From Bacteroidales bacterium UBA3389 (GTDB lineage: Bacteria > Bacteroidota > Bacteroidia > Bacteroidales > P3): a stretch of DNA of 8,607 bases. Positions within the stretch are counted from its first letter, which is position 1, and each line of letters starts with the position of its first letter. The translations under genes were made by a program, and so were the position numbers. The stretch is taken from the NCBI GenBank assembly GCA_002358835.1, contig DEPP01000136.1:1-8607 (forward strand), in the 5' to 3' direction. Of the stretch, positions 1 through 6,879 are shown piece after piece. The notes beneath the pieces are model-generated. The model was not told the DNA's origin. It was given only the letters and a program-made list of their open reading frames with translations, and did no database searches.

Positions 1-521
1 TTTATATTTTCTGTACGCTTTGAATCAAACTGCCAATTTCCCAATCCGAAAGAGGCGGCATAGGCGATGCGTTTTTTGTTGGTTGATTTCGCAAAATCAC
101 AAAAGTAAGACTCCACCCTGCCATAAGAATCCCGCCAAACCTGATCAGAGCCTACAACGAAGGTATCAAAGCTCTCTATCATATCTCTTGAAGGCATGAT
201 TTGCCCCTCAAAGAAATCCACCACCGCAATATTGTTTCTGACAAAGTCTTTGGTGTTTACCGATATTCTTTCCCAATTTCGACTATTCACATAATAAGGA
301 AAAGGATCCACACTCTTGCGTCCGAGAAGATAATGTGCCACTATGCGTTTTGCTCTATCGATATTGTTTGCCCAAAAAGAAGGAAAACGCCTCGGAAAGC
401 TATCCGTAACAACGTCATATCCCGCCTTGGCAATCGCCCTCTGCAAAGCCCAAGCCTGCAACAATGCTCCGTAATTATTCCACAAAGGTTGGGTTAGCAC
501 ACATATCTTTTCACTTCTCAT
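1..521 (-). CDS. Polysaccharide pyruvyl transferase family protein (partial, N-terminal 173 residues)
   Basis: The minus-strand frame opens at ATG 519-521 and stays open to the left edge, so the C-terminal half is missing. Family members are usually about 350-400 residues. Seen in the translation: an N-terminal beta-strand and loop (KICVLTQPLWNNYGALLQAW, residues 5-24) typical of this fold, VGSDQVWR at 123-130 and YAASFG at 154-159. These are hallmark motifs of the polysaccharide pyruvyl transferase family (PF04230). Members transfer pyruvate ketals or related groups onto sugars of capsule, exopolysaccharide or O-antigen in the cytoplasm; the exact substrate cannot be read here. A purine-rich AAAGGAAG lies about 10 bases before the ATG. 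The gene has its own promoter just upstream, so it is probably the first gene of a surface-polysaccharide operon continuing leftward, not an extension of uvrA transcription. Family assignment is firm; the donor and acceptor are unknown. Confidence 0.9.
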   Translation of the reverse strand, partial: MRSEKICVLTQPLWNNYGALLQAWALQRAIAKAGYDVVTDSFPRRFPSFWANNIDRAKRIVAHYLLGRKSVDPFPYYVNSRNWERISVNTKDFVRNNIAVVDFFEGQIMPSRDMIESFDTFVVGSDQVWRDSYGRVESYFCDFAKSTNKKRIAYAASFGLGNWQFDSKRTENI

Positions 522-562
522 GATTCAAGCTTCCTTTCTTTATATTAGCGTTTTGCAATGTG

Positions 563-593
563 CAAAGTAAGATAAATTTTCACAGTCCGCAAA
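563..593 (-). promoter_or_regulatory. Bacteroidota-type promoter for the pyruvyl transferase gene
   Basis: Read on the minus strand there is TTTG (593-590), exactly 19 bases, then TTACTTTG (570-563), one mismatch from the Bacteroidota -7 consensus TAnnTTTG. Transcription would start near 556, giving a leader of about 35 bases before the ATG at 521. The correct spacing and orientation, just upstream of a gene start, support it. Confidence 0.6.
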
Positions 594-602
594 ATCTTTC
601 AA

Positions 603-686
603 TCGTTTTTTGATTTCAATTTTCTGAAACTTCGTTTTAATTTACTGAAACTTGATTTCAGAAAATTGTTTCTTGATTTCATTTTC
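603..686. repeat. Degenerate 21-base tandem repeat, about four units, overlapping the uvrA stop codon
   Basis: Four units start at 603, 624, 645 and 666. The clearest shared core is CTTGATTTCA at 651 and 672, exactly 21 bases apart, and CTGAAACTT repeats at 624 and 645. The unit contains a dyad (CTGAAA, five bases, TTTCAG at 645-661). The last unit covers the uvrA stop codon (679-681) and its final two sense codons. Related arrays occur at 3638-3721, 6188-6250 and 8074-8136. Confidence 0.6.
617..668. repeat. 13-bp inverted repeat between the pyruvyl transferase and uvrA genes
   Basis: CAATTTTCTGAAA at 617-629 is the exact reverse complement of TTTCAGAAAATTG at 656-668, with a 26-base loop. 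It lies within the 21-base repeat array, 11 bases beyond the uvrA stop codon. It could help end uvrA transcription, but in the uvrA direction it is followed by A-rich rather than T-rich DNA, so it is not a classic intrinsic terminator for that gene. Confidence 0.5.
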
Positions 687-3474
687 TTAATTTCTCACTT
701 AAGTATTTTGCTGTTTGAGTTGAGTTCTTTGCAACCAATTCTTCGGGCGTTCCCTCAAAGATTATCTCGCCTCCGTTCTTACCTCCCTCCGGTCCAAGCT
801 CGATTAACCAATCTGCCGTCTTGATTATGTCCATGTGATGCTCGATTATGACAACGCTATGCCCAAGATCCACCAACTCTTCAAAGCAACGATTCAGTTT
901 AACGATGTCATAGAAATGCAAACCGGTAGATGGTTCATCGAAAATAAAGATTGTCTTTTTCTCATACTCACCTTTGGAAAGGAAATAGGCGAGTTTGATT
1001 CTCTGTGCTTCACCTCCGGAAAGCGAAGTCGAGCTTTGTCCCAATTGAAGATAATCTAAGCCGACTTTTTTCAAAGCTCCTAACTTTTGTATTATTCTTC
1101 GGCAAAGCGGATTGGCGTCATCAAAAAACAACAAGGCTTCTTCTATTGTCATTGTCAAGACATCGTAAATCGATTTCTCTTTATAGGTTATTTCCAAAGC
1201 CTCTTCCTTATATCGTTTGCCGTTACAATGTTCGCAAGGCAACTGTACGTCTGCCATAAACTGCATCGGAATTGTTACAACGCCCTCTCCTTTACATTCT
1301 TCGCATCTTCCTCCCTCCACATTAAAGGAAAAATAACCGGCTTTCAAACCTCGTTTCTTTGCAAGGGGCTGTTCGGCAAATAAAGCTCTGATATCGTCAA
1401 ACGCTCCCAAGTATGTAACCGGGTTTGAGCGACTTGAACGTCCTATTGGTTGCTGATCTACCATTTCTATGGCTTCTACGCAACTCAAACTGCCACTTGG
1501 TGGCGAGCATTTAGGAGTTTCCTCCACCGCAATATCCAAATGAGAACACAAAGCATTGTATAAAGTTTTCTTAACCAAAGTTGTCTTTCCCGAACCCGAA
1601 ACGCCGCAAATCACGGTCTTGACTTGCAATGGCAAAGTGAGGTTTACCGATTTCAAATTATTATCACAAGCTCCCTCAATCTTTATATACTCTTTCCATC
1701 TCCTGCGTTTATCGGGCAAAGGTATGCTTTTCTCTCCCCTGATAAAAGAAGCAGTGAGTGAAGTTCCCTTTTCAATCATTTCTTTGTACGGACCCGAAAA
1801 CACTACTTCGCCTCCCAATCTTCCGGCATAAGGTCCTATGTCTATAATGTAGTCTGCGGCTTTAATGACTTCTTCATCGTGTTCAACGACTATAACAGTG
1901 TTACCCGCATCTCTTAGTTTCAGCAAAACGTTTATCAGTCTCTCCGTATCGCAAGAGTGTAAGCCGATTGTAGGTTCATCCAATACATACATACTTCCAA
2001 CAAGCGGACTTCCCAAAGATGTTGCCAAGGAAATTCTTTGGCTTTCGCCACCCGACAAAGTGGAGCTTTGACGATTCAATGTCAAGTATCCCAATCCTAC
2101 TTCGCAAAGATAAGACAATCGAACTTTGATTTCGGTCAGCAATCTTTCAGAAACAGTTTTTTCATATTCGGTTAGAGAAATATCGTTGAAGAATTGCAAC
2201 AAATCATCTACCGGCATAAGCATCAAATCCGTTATACTCTTGCCGTCAATCTTCACATAAGTTGCATCTTTTCTCAATCGCGTTCCCTTACAATCGGGAC
2301 ATAAAGTCCTGCCTGTATATCTCGAAAGCATAACTCTGAACTGTATCTTGTAGCTTTCTGCCTTTAACATATCGAAGAACGCATTTATACCTTGAATCTT
2401 ACCGTTTCCGTTCCATAAAAAGTCTTTTTGTTCTTCTGTAAGTTGATTGTATGGGCGGTGTATGGGGAATCGATTATATGCTTTGGCTATAAACTCATCT
2501 TGAAACTTCTTCATGACAACCCCTTTCCAGCAACTGACCGCTCCATCATAGACAGAAAGATCGGGACGCTTGATTACAAGTTCCTCTGCTATGCCTTCAA
2601 CCATTCCGGAGCCGCTACAAGTTTTGCAAGCTCCGTAAGGATTGTTGAAAGAAAAGAAGTTCTCTGATGGTTTTACGAAAGTAATGCCGTCAGCCTCAAA
2701 TCTGTTGGAATAATGCAAGAGTTCGCCATTTGACAACTGCACATCGCAAAATCCGTCCGATTCATTAAAAGCCGTATGCACCGAATCGGATAAACGCATC
2801 ACCAATTCCTCATCTCGTTCAGTCAAACTCACCCTATCAACCACCAAACTCAACAACTCTTTTTTTGCAGGAGGCTTACTCATAAGGTCTTCCATCAAAC
2901 GAATTTCCCCTTTGAGCATTACTCTAATGTAACCCGACTGCATCAAAACCTCGAACTTATCTTTCCAACTCTCCTTTTCCCTCAACTGTAACGGACTTAG
3001 GATTATCACTTTCTCGCCTTGCTCCAACGAAAGCAAACTATCTACCACGTTTTGCACGCTGTGTCGCTTTACTTCCTTACCCGAAACAGGTGAAAAGGTG
3101 CGTCCTATTTTTGCATATAAGACTTTGATGTATTCATATATCTCTGTAGTTGTGCCGACTGTAGAACGAGGATTGCGATTTGCCGTTCTCTGCTCGACAG
3201 CTATTGCAGGAGCTATGCCACTTATGTCATCAACCTCCGGTTTGTTCATTCTACCGAGAAATTGTCTTGCATAAGATGACAAACTCTCCACATAACGCCT
3301 CTGTCCCTCTGCAAAAAGAGTATCAAACGCCAAAGAGGTCTTACCACTACCCGAAACGCCGGTAACCACCACAAGTTTATTTGCAGGGATTTCAACATCT
3401 ACATTCTTCAAATTATTAACCCTTGCACCCTTTATCTTGATTGGTTGCAGACTTTGCTCTTTTGACTTATTCAT
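679..3474 (-). CDS. uvrA: UvrA-family excinuclease ABC ATPase, complete, 931 aa
   Basis: UvrA dimers scan DNA for bulky lesions, load UvrB and start nucleotide excision repair in the cytoplasm. The tandem ABC ATPase layout is complete. NBD1 has Walker A GVSGSGKT (39-46), signature LSGGESQ (473-479) and Walker B YVLDEPT (496-502). NBD2 has Walker A GVSGSGKT (624-631), signature LSGGEAQ (818-824) and Walker B IFIFDEPST (842-850). A UvrB-binding-like region (about 130-250) and insertion domain (about 290-390) are present. The C-terminal zinc module is intact (C724/C727 and C747/C750). The first module keeps only its second CxxC (C283/C286); the preceding pair is replaced by a cysteine-free stretch around 258-272. 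I associate that loss with a second UvrA paralogue common in Bacteroidota, so a canonical UvrA may exist elsewhere. The length is close to the usual 940. No clear promoter was found upstream of 3474; the gene is divergent from its right-hand neighbour. Confidence 0.95.
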   Translation of the reverse strand: MNKSKEQSLQPIKIKGARVNNLKNVDVEIPANKLVVVTGVSGSGKTSLAFDTLFAEGQRRYVESLSSYARQFLGRMNKPEVDDISGIAPAIAVEQRTANRNPRSTVGTTTEIYEYIKVLYAKIGRTFSPVSGKEVKRHSVQNVVDSLLSLEQGEKVIILSPLQLREKESWKDKFEVLMQSGYIRVMLKGEIRLMEDLMSKPPAKKELLSLVVDRVSLTERDEELVMRLSDSVHTAFNESDGFCDVQLSNGELLHYSNRFEADGITFVKPSENFFSFNNPYGACKTCSGSGMVEGIAEELVIKRPDLSVYDGAVSCWKGVVMKKFQDEFIAKAYNRFPIHRPYNQLTEEQKDFLWNGNGKIQGINAFFDMLKAESYKIQFRVMLSRYTGRTLCPDCKGTRLRKDATYVKIDGKSITDLMLMPVDDLLQFFNDISLTEYEKTVSERLLTEIKVRLSYLCEVGLGYLTLNRQSSTLSGGESQRISLATSLGSPLVGSMYVLDEPTIGLHSCDTERLINVLLKLRDAGNTVIVVEHDEEVIKAADYIIDIGPYAGRLGGEVVFSGPYKEMIEKGTSLTASFIRGEKSIPLPDKRRRWKEYIKIEGACDNNLKSVNLTLPLQVKTVICGVSGSGKTTLVKKTLYNALCSHLDIAVEETPKCSPPSGSLSCVEAIEMVDQQPIGRSSRSNPVTYLGAFDDIRALFAEQPLAKKRGLKAGYFSFNVEGGRCEECKGEGVVTIPMQFMADVQLPCEHCNGKRYKEEALEITYKEKSIYDVLTMTIEEALLFFDDANPLCRRIIQKLGALKKVGLDYLQLGQSSTSLSGGEAQRIKLAYFLSKGEYEKKTIFIFDEPSTGLHFYDIVKLNRCFEELVDLGHSVVIIEHHMDIIKTADWLIELGPEGGKNGGEIIFEGTPEELVAKNSTQTAKYLSEKLRK

Positions 3475-3637
3475 TTCTTGTTTCGATTTCGGATTTCGCT
3501 TGTTCGACTTCTTATTGCGTTAAATAATCGCATCATATTTAAACGTTGCCAAACCGCTATTTATTGCTACTGCACCACTCTTTTAATCCTATTTCGCGAT
3601 TCTTTGTTTGAGAAAAATAAAATCAAGATTCAGTCGA

Positions 3638-3721
3638 GCGAATCTTTGTTTCAGGAAATTGTTTCTTGATTTCAGCCGAACGAAACTTGATTTCAGAAAA
3701 ATGAAACTTCGTTTTTTTTGT
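3638..3721. repeat. Degenerate 21-base tandem repeat, four units
   Basis: Units start at 3638, 3659, 3680 and 3701. Their cores are CTTTGTTTCAG, CTTGATTTCAG, CTTGATTTCAG and CTTCGTTTT, each offset by exactly 21 bases. A weaker fifth unit may start at 3617. The right end forms a weak nested hairpin (AACGAA/TTCGTT with TTTCA/TGAAA inside) followed by a T-run. Confidence 0.6.
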
Positions 3722-3793
3722 TGTTTTGGGAAGTAATTTTCAGAGGATTAAGATTTGAGGGTATATTTGTTGAAATTAAGTTTTTCAAAAGGC

Positions 3794-3823
3794 TTTTCGT
3801 TCTCAAAAATCTTGTTATATTTG
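3794..3823 (+). promoter_or_regulatory. Bacteroidota-type promoter for the small secreted protein gene
   Basis: TATATTTG at 3816-3823 matches the -7 consensus TAnnTTTG exactly. The -33 element is weaker, TTTT at 3794-3797, 18 bases upstream. The predicted transcript starts near 3830, after the first possible ATG of the open frame (3718), and so supports a start at GTG 3853 with a leader of about 23 bases. Confidence 0.55.
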
Positions 3824-3852
3824 CACTCGGAATAGATTGTGAATTGATAATT

Positions 3853-4233
3853 GTGGAAAAACTTTTGAGGTATCTTATTCCGATAGTTTTGTTTGCGGTA
3901 GCTGTCTACGGCAATTTTGGTAAATTGGATTCTTTTTCCGATACGAGTCCGACAATTGGCGTAGCGTCCGAAGTCCCTTCCTGCTATTCTGATGCAGCTT
4001 GCGACTCCGATTATCTGCTTCAAAGTCCGATAACTTTCTCTCATTCATTCCGTTTGCAAACCACAACAAAGAGAACAAACAATACCTGCAAAAACAATTT
4101 TGAATTTCTTAAGTTCGGTAGGATTGCCGATTGTAATATCACCAATCTTTTACAAAAGAAATCAATAACCAGATATTCTTTGTTTATCAAGCCATCTCAC
4201 AGAATGATTTGCCTTGATAAACTTCTTATTTAG
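3853..4233 (+). CDS. Small secreted or membrane-anchored protein of unknown function, 126 aa
   Basis: The frame is open from 3718, but the promoter at 3816-3823 and the protein layout favour the GTG at 3853. With that start the protein begins MEKLLRYLIPIVLFAVAVYG, a basic residue followed by a hydrophobic segment, i.e. a signal peptide or single membrane anchor. The rest is polar. The second half contains FRLQTTTKRTNN, NNFEFLKFGR and a C-terminal LDKLLI. From memory, this pattern (R-Q-T/S-x-x-R-x-N, then NNFEF-K-GK, then KSI, then LxxLII at the end) recurs in short conserved hypothetical proteins of Bacteroides; no search was done. No known domain or catalytic motif is visible. It lies 146 bases before the phosphate transporter gene on the same strand, so co-transcription is possible. 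Function unknown. Confidence 0.6.
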   Translation: MEKLLRYLIPIVLFAVAVYGNFGKLDSFSDTSPTIGVASEVPSCYSDAACDSDYLLQSPITFSHSFRLQTTTKRTNNTCKNNFEFLKFGRIADCNITNLLQKKSITRYSLFIKPSHRMICLDKLLI

Positions 4234-4292
4234 CCTTTTTCACAACAGATTGTACGATTGCATCTTCTTGAAATGAGAATATGCTGTTTTAT

Positions 4293-4301
4293 TACCCTTT
4301 G
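4293..4301 (+). promoter_or_regulatory. Possible -7 box upstream of the phosphate transporter gene
   Basis: TAcccTTTG is one base longer between TA and TTTG than the Bacteroidota consensus. CTTG at 4267-4270 could serve as the -33 element. It would leave a leader of about 70 bases. Weak; the transporter may instead be read from the promoter at 3794-3823. Confidence 0.25.
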
Positions 4302-4379
4302 ATAATCGGGGGATTTTGTGTTTAAGGATTTTTGGATACAGAGTTTTTGTATCTTGTTTCAAATAAAAATGTTATAAAT

Positions 4380-6104
4380 ATGGAGATTTTACAGATATTT
4401 ACCCTTTTGGGAGCATTGGGAATGTTCCTTTATGGTATGAATTTAATGAGTGCCGGATTGCAAAAAGCATCAGGAGACAGGCTTCGTGGCTTTCTTTCGG
4501 CTATGACTTCGAATCCTTTTAAGGGAGTTTTGACAGGACTTGGAATTACTTCGATCATTCAGTCCTCATCAGCAACAACGGTAATGGTGGTCAGCTTCGT
4601 GAATGCAGGACTTTTGACTCTTGTGCAAGCAATCGGTGTAATCATGGGTGCGAATATAGGAACGACCGTTACCGCATGGTTGGTTGCCTGGCTCGGATTC
4701 AAGGCCGATATTTCTATTCTTGCAATTCCGCTGATGGCATTGGGATTTTTGTTCTCTAATTCGAAGAAAAACCAACGCCAAAACATAGGAGAGGTGATTG
4801 TTGGCTTTTGTTTGTTGTTTCTTGGTTTGTCTTTTATGAAAGAATCGGTGCCGGACTTGAACCAAACGCCACAAGTGTTGGAGTTTGTAAAGACTTGGTC
4901 GAGCTATGGCTTTACTTCTGTTCTTATCTTTTTGGCTCTGGGTACGGGATTAACACTTGTGTTGCAGTCTTCTTCGGCTACGATGGCTCTTACTTTGATT
5001 ATGTTGAGCATGGGTTGGATTCCGTTTGATATGGCTTGTGCTATGGTTTTGGGAGAGAACATCGGAACGACCATAACGGCAAATATTGCGGCTTCTATCG
5101 GAAATACTCAGGCTAAACGTGCGGCTATGTCGCATACTCTCTTTAATGTGTTCGGTGTTATTTGGGCTTTGATTTTCTTTAAGCCGTTTCTGTCGCTTGT
5201 AGGCTTGATTATCGAGAGCTTTGGCTTGCCTAATCCTGCCGCAGAGGGATTTAAGGTAAGTGATCCTGTGTCTGCAGAGGGTACGGCTGCACTTTACTGT
5301 CTTTCGATGCTGCATACGCTTTTCAATTCAATAAATACTTTGATTTTGATTTGGTTTGTGAAATTTATTGAAAAGGCTGTGGTGAAGATTATCAAGACAT
5401 CGAAGAATCAAGAGAGTGAAGCTTTCCGCTTAAAGTACATTTCGGCAGGTCCTCTTGCGACAGCAGAACTTGCAAGCGAACAGGCACTTGACGAAATCAT
5501 ACATTTTGCAAATATTTCTCGCAACGGACTCGGTTACGTCAAACAAGCGGTGGAGGAAAACAATGCAGATAAGTTTGAGCAGCTTGATAAGAAATTGGTG
5601 AAATACGAAGAGATTTCTGACAGAATAGAATATGAGATAGCGACTTTTCTAAACAGCGTTTCGAATGAAAGCATAAGCGAGGCAACATCGGTAAAAATCA
5701 AAGCGATGTACAAGATAATAGGAGAGTTGGAGTCGCTTGGCGATTCGGGAAGTGCAGTCAGCCGTATTCTGTCAAGAAGAAACAGTCATAAAAAGACGTT
5801 TGACGAGGCTACTATCAAGAAATTGCAAGAAATGATAGAACTTGTAGATTGTGCTTACGAGGTTATGATTGACAATTTGACGAAAGCGAAAAAGGGTAGT
5901 GTGGAAGATATTTCCAATGCCTACAATGCGGAGAATCATATCAATGCTTTGAGAAACAAACTCAGAGATAGAGAAATAGAGGATATTGAAACGGGTGAAA
6001 AGAACTATCAAACGAGTGTTTATTATATGGATATAGTAAACGAACTCGAAAGAATGGGTGATTTTATCATCAATATATCTGAAGATATCAAGGATTCTTT
6101 CTAA
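4380..6104 (+). CDS. Na+/phosphate cotransporter family protein with C-terminal PhoU-like domain, 574 aa
   Basis: This is an inner-membrane protein of the bacterial Na/Pi-cotransporter family (PF02690, NptA/YjbB-like). Two inverted-topology halves each carry the family's signature: QSSSATT at 61-67 with GANIGTTVTAW at 90-100, then QSSSAT at 196-201 with GENIGTTITANI at 225-236. Hydrophobic helices fill residues 1-150, 175-275 and 305-330. From about 355 to the end is a helical PhoU-like domain with the two typical E-L-E-x-(L/M)-G-D motifs (449-455 and 555-561), probably cytosolic and regulatory. Family members move phosphate with sodium, either uptake or, as reported for E. coli YjbB, export; direction cannot be told here. 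An ATG at 4332 is also in frame, but MEILQIF at 4380 is the family-typical start, directly before the first helix, and the extra 16 residues look unrelated. The gene ends in a hairpin terminator. Confidence 0.92.
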   Translation: MEILQIFTLLGALGMFLYGMNLMSAGLQKASGDRLRGFLSAMTSNPFKGVLTGLGITSIIQSSSATTVMVVSFVNAGLLTLVQAIGVIMGANIGTTVTAWLVAWLGFKADISILAIPLMALGFLFSNSKKNQRQNIGEVIVGFCLLFLGLSFMKESVPDLNQTPQVLEFVKTWSSYGFTSVLIFLALGTGLTLVLQSSSATMALTLIMLSMGWIPFDMACAMVLGENIGTTITANIAASIGNTQAKRAAMSHTLFNVFGVIWALIFFKPFLSLVGLIIESFGLPNPAAEGFKVSDPVSAEGTAALYCLSMLHTLFNSINTLILIWFVKFIEKAVVKIIKTSKNQESEAFRLKYISAGPLATAELASEQALDEIIHFANISRNGLGYVKQAVEENNADKFEQLDKKLVKYEEISDRIEYEIATFLNSVSNESISEATSVKIKAMYKIIGELESLGDSGSAVSRILSRRNSHKKTFDEATIKKLQEMIELVDCAYEVMIDNLTKAKKGSVEDISNAYNAENHINALRNKLRDREIEDIETGEKNYQTSVYYMDIVNELERMGDFIINISEDIKDSF

Positions 6105-6129
6105 GAAAACCAAGAGTTGATTAGAGTAA

Positions 6130-6175
6130 ATGGGCGTTCTGTTTTGTGAAATCAAATCGGACGCTCATTATTTTT
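6130..6175 (+). terminator. Rho-independent terminator after the phosphate transporter gene
   Basis: ATGGGCGTTC (6130-6139) pairs with GGACGCTCAT (6159-6168) in a 10-bp stem including two G-U pairs. A 19-base loop separates the arms, and TATTTTTGTT follows. It lies 25 bases after the stop codon at 6104. Confidence 0.7.
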
Positions 6176-6187
6176 GTTCCTCTAAAA

Positions 6188-6250
6188 ATAGTTCTTGATT
6201 TCAGCAAAATAATTCTTGATTTTAGAAAATTATTTCTTTGTTTTATTTTA
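6188..6250. repeat. 21-base tandem repeat, three units, at the left end of repeat module A
   Basis: Units start at 6188, 6209 and 6230, with cores CTTGATTTCAG, CTTGATTTTAG and CTTTGTTTTA spaced exactly 21 bases apart. They match the arrays at 603-686 and 3638-3721 in both spacing and core. Confidence 0.6.
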
Positions 6251-6475
6251 TTTTTTCTTTGCTTTTTTCCATTTTTTCAAAGACTTCACTCGCCAAAGCT
6301 ATAATTCACCCTAAAATAGCCTTAATTTTCATCAATTTTTCGCAAGAATTTTTACAAAAATCCCGAAATGAAATTTCCGCAAAATAAAGGTTTTTGTCAG
6401 TAAAACTTTGAAAGAGGAAAATAAAGCGTTTCTTTAATGTTTTGTTGTGCATTAAGAAATTTGTTATACCTTTGT
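6192..6475 (+). repeat. 284-base direct repeat, copy A (promoter-bearing module)
   Basis: Reading base by base against 8078-8361, I count 10 substitutions and no gaps in 284 bases (about 96.5% identity). Similarity stops abruptly at both ends: on the left within the 21-base repeat array, on the right just after the -7 promoter box. No CDS is visible inside. The module ends at the promoter for the mini-WD40 locus. This fills the region between the transporter terminator and the ORF at 6511. Confidence 0.9.
6444..6474 (+). promoter_or_regulatory. Bacteroidota-type promoter at the end of repeat module A
   Basis: TACCTTTG at 6467-6474 fits the -7 consensus exactly. At 19-base spacing the -33 element reads GTTG (6444-6447), whereas copy B has a perfect TTTG. 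A TTTG at 6441-6444 would need 22-base spacing. Copy A may therefore be the weaker promoter. Confidence 0.6.
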
Positions 6476-6510
6476 GAATAGAAATTAAAACTCACAATAA
6501 GGCAAATAAA

Positions 6511-6582
6511 ATGAACATAGATAAAGAAAAATTAGAGAGTATTGAAGCAAAACTCTATGTAGTATTAGATGAAATCAAATAA
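6511..6582 (+). CDS. Small ORF, 23 codons, in frame with the following WD40 blade
   Basis: ATG 6511 follows a promoter by about 30 bases and an A-rich leader (GGCAAATAAA), typical of Bacteroidota translation starts. The peptide begins MNIDKEKLESIEAKLY and is charged and probably helical. It ends at TAA 6580-6582. The next ORF (6595) is in the same frame, so removing this stop would give one 78-residue protein. It may be the real start of a gene broken by a nonsense mutation, a leader peptide, or chance. It does not resemble the lipoprotein signal peptide of the related gene at 8391. Confidence 0.35.
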   Translation: MNIDKEKLESIEAKLYVVLDEIK

Positions 6583-6594
6583 TACAAAAAATCA

Positions 6595-6747
6595 ATGGAG
6601 AAGAAAATAGACGTAACCAAGTTTAAATGCCTTAAAACCTTAGAAGAACATTCAGAAAGTGTCGTTTCCGTATCATATAGTTCCGATGGCACAAAAATTA
6701 TCAGCTGTTCATGGGATAGAACCATTAAGATATGGGGAGAGGAATAG
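6595..6747 (+). CDS. Single-blade WD40 mini-protein or remnant, 50 aa
   Basis: ATG 6595 opens a 50-residue frame ending at TAG 6745-6747. After a short lysine-rich lead (MEKKIDVTKF) almost the whole protein is one WD40 blade: CLKTLEEHSESVVSVSY, then SSDGTKIIS, ending in TIKIW at 43-47. Over 108 bases (6628-6735) it is about 86% identical at DNA level to the first blade of the gene at 8391. Several conserved blade positions have drifted: the GH pair reads EH, SPDG reads SSDG, and SGSGD reads SCSWD. A complete propeller needs about seven blades, so one alone should not fold as a propeller unless it oligomerises. The most likely reading is a remnant left after loss of blades or after partial duplication. 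Its ORF does end cleanly before a terminator, so expression is possible. Confidence 0.55.
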   Translation: MEKKIDVTKFKCLKTLEEHSESVVSVSYSSDGTKIISCSWDRTIKIWGEE

Positions 6748-6771
6748 GGATTGATTTTCTAATACAAACAA

Positions 6772-6820
6772 AAAACGCTCGTGAGTCTTTGTTTTATTTT
6801 GACAAACGAGCGTTTTGTTG
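6772..6820 (+). terminator. Rho-independent terminator after the mini-WD40 ORF
   Basis: AAAACGCTCGT (6772-6782) pairs perfectly with ACGAGCGTTTT (6806-6816), an 11-bp stem with a 23-base loop, followed by GTTGTTTTATTT. It lies 24 bases after the stop at 6747 and insulates the nuclease gene from upstream transcription. Confidence 0.75.
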
Positions 6821-6845
6821 TTTTATTTACATGAGATTTTTTTTA

Positions 6846-6853
6846 TACCTTTG
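6846..6853 (+). promoter_or_regulatory. -7 box of the DUF1016 nuclease gene
   Basis: TACCTTTG matches TAnnTTTG exactly and sits in TTATACCTTTGT, the same 12 bases found at the two repeat-module promoters. No good -33 TTTG lies 19-21 bases upstream; the DNA there is T-rich (TTTA). Transcription would begin near 6860, leaving about 20 bases before ATG 6880. Confidence 0.5.
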
Positions 6854-6879
6854 TAATATAATTTGCTGATATATGGAAT

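Larger units (their letters stand above)
3475..3852. other. Divergent intergenic region between uvrA and the small secreted protein gene
   Basis: These 378 bases separate uvrA (minus) from the small protein gene (plus). They hold a 21-base repeat array (3638-3721) and a promoter for the plus-strand gene (3794-3823). No convincing CDS was found: short open frames here have no family resemblance and unlikely composition. I could not locate an exact CAAAnnTA (reverse -7 box) for uvrA. Confidence 0.6.

Noticed and set aside
201..497. Plus-strand ORF of 98 codons
   Set aside because: It is antisense to the pyruvyl transferase gene, whose frame carries clear family motifs.
603..686. CRISPR array
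   Set aside because: The period is only 21 bases with no unique spacers; units are degenerate tandem copies, and no cas genes are near.
3478..3669. Plus-strand ORF of 63 codons next to the uvrA start
   Set aside because: It runs into the 21-base repeat array, shows no family resemblance or promoter, and its composition looks like translated AT-rich intergenic DNA.
3718..3852. Upstream extension of the small secreted protein from ATG 3718
   Set aside because: It contains the predicted promoter (3816-3823) and begins at the end of a repeat array; the signal-like N-terminus starts at GTG 3853.
4332..4379. Longer start for the phosphate transporter at ATG 4332
   Set aside because: The extra 16 residues precede the usual family start and the first membrane helix; ATG 4380 is the better start.
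4950..5315. Minus-strand ORF of 121 codons and similar frames within the transporter
   Set aside because: They are antisense shadows of the Na/Pi cotransporter, with low-complexity basic translations.
6580..6582. Stop-codon recoding to join the small ORF and the WD40 blade
   Set aside because: The codon is TAA, which is not used for selenocysteine or pyrrolysine, and no recoding structure is apparent.
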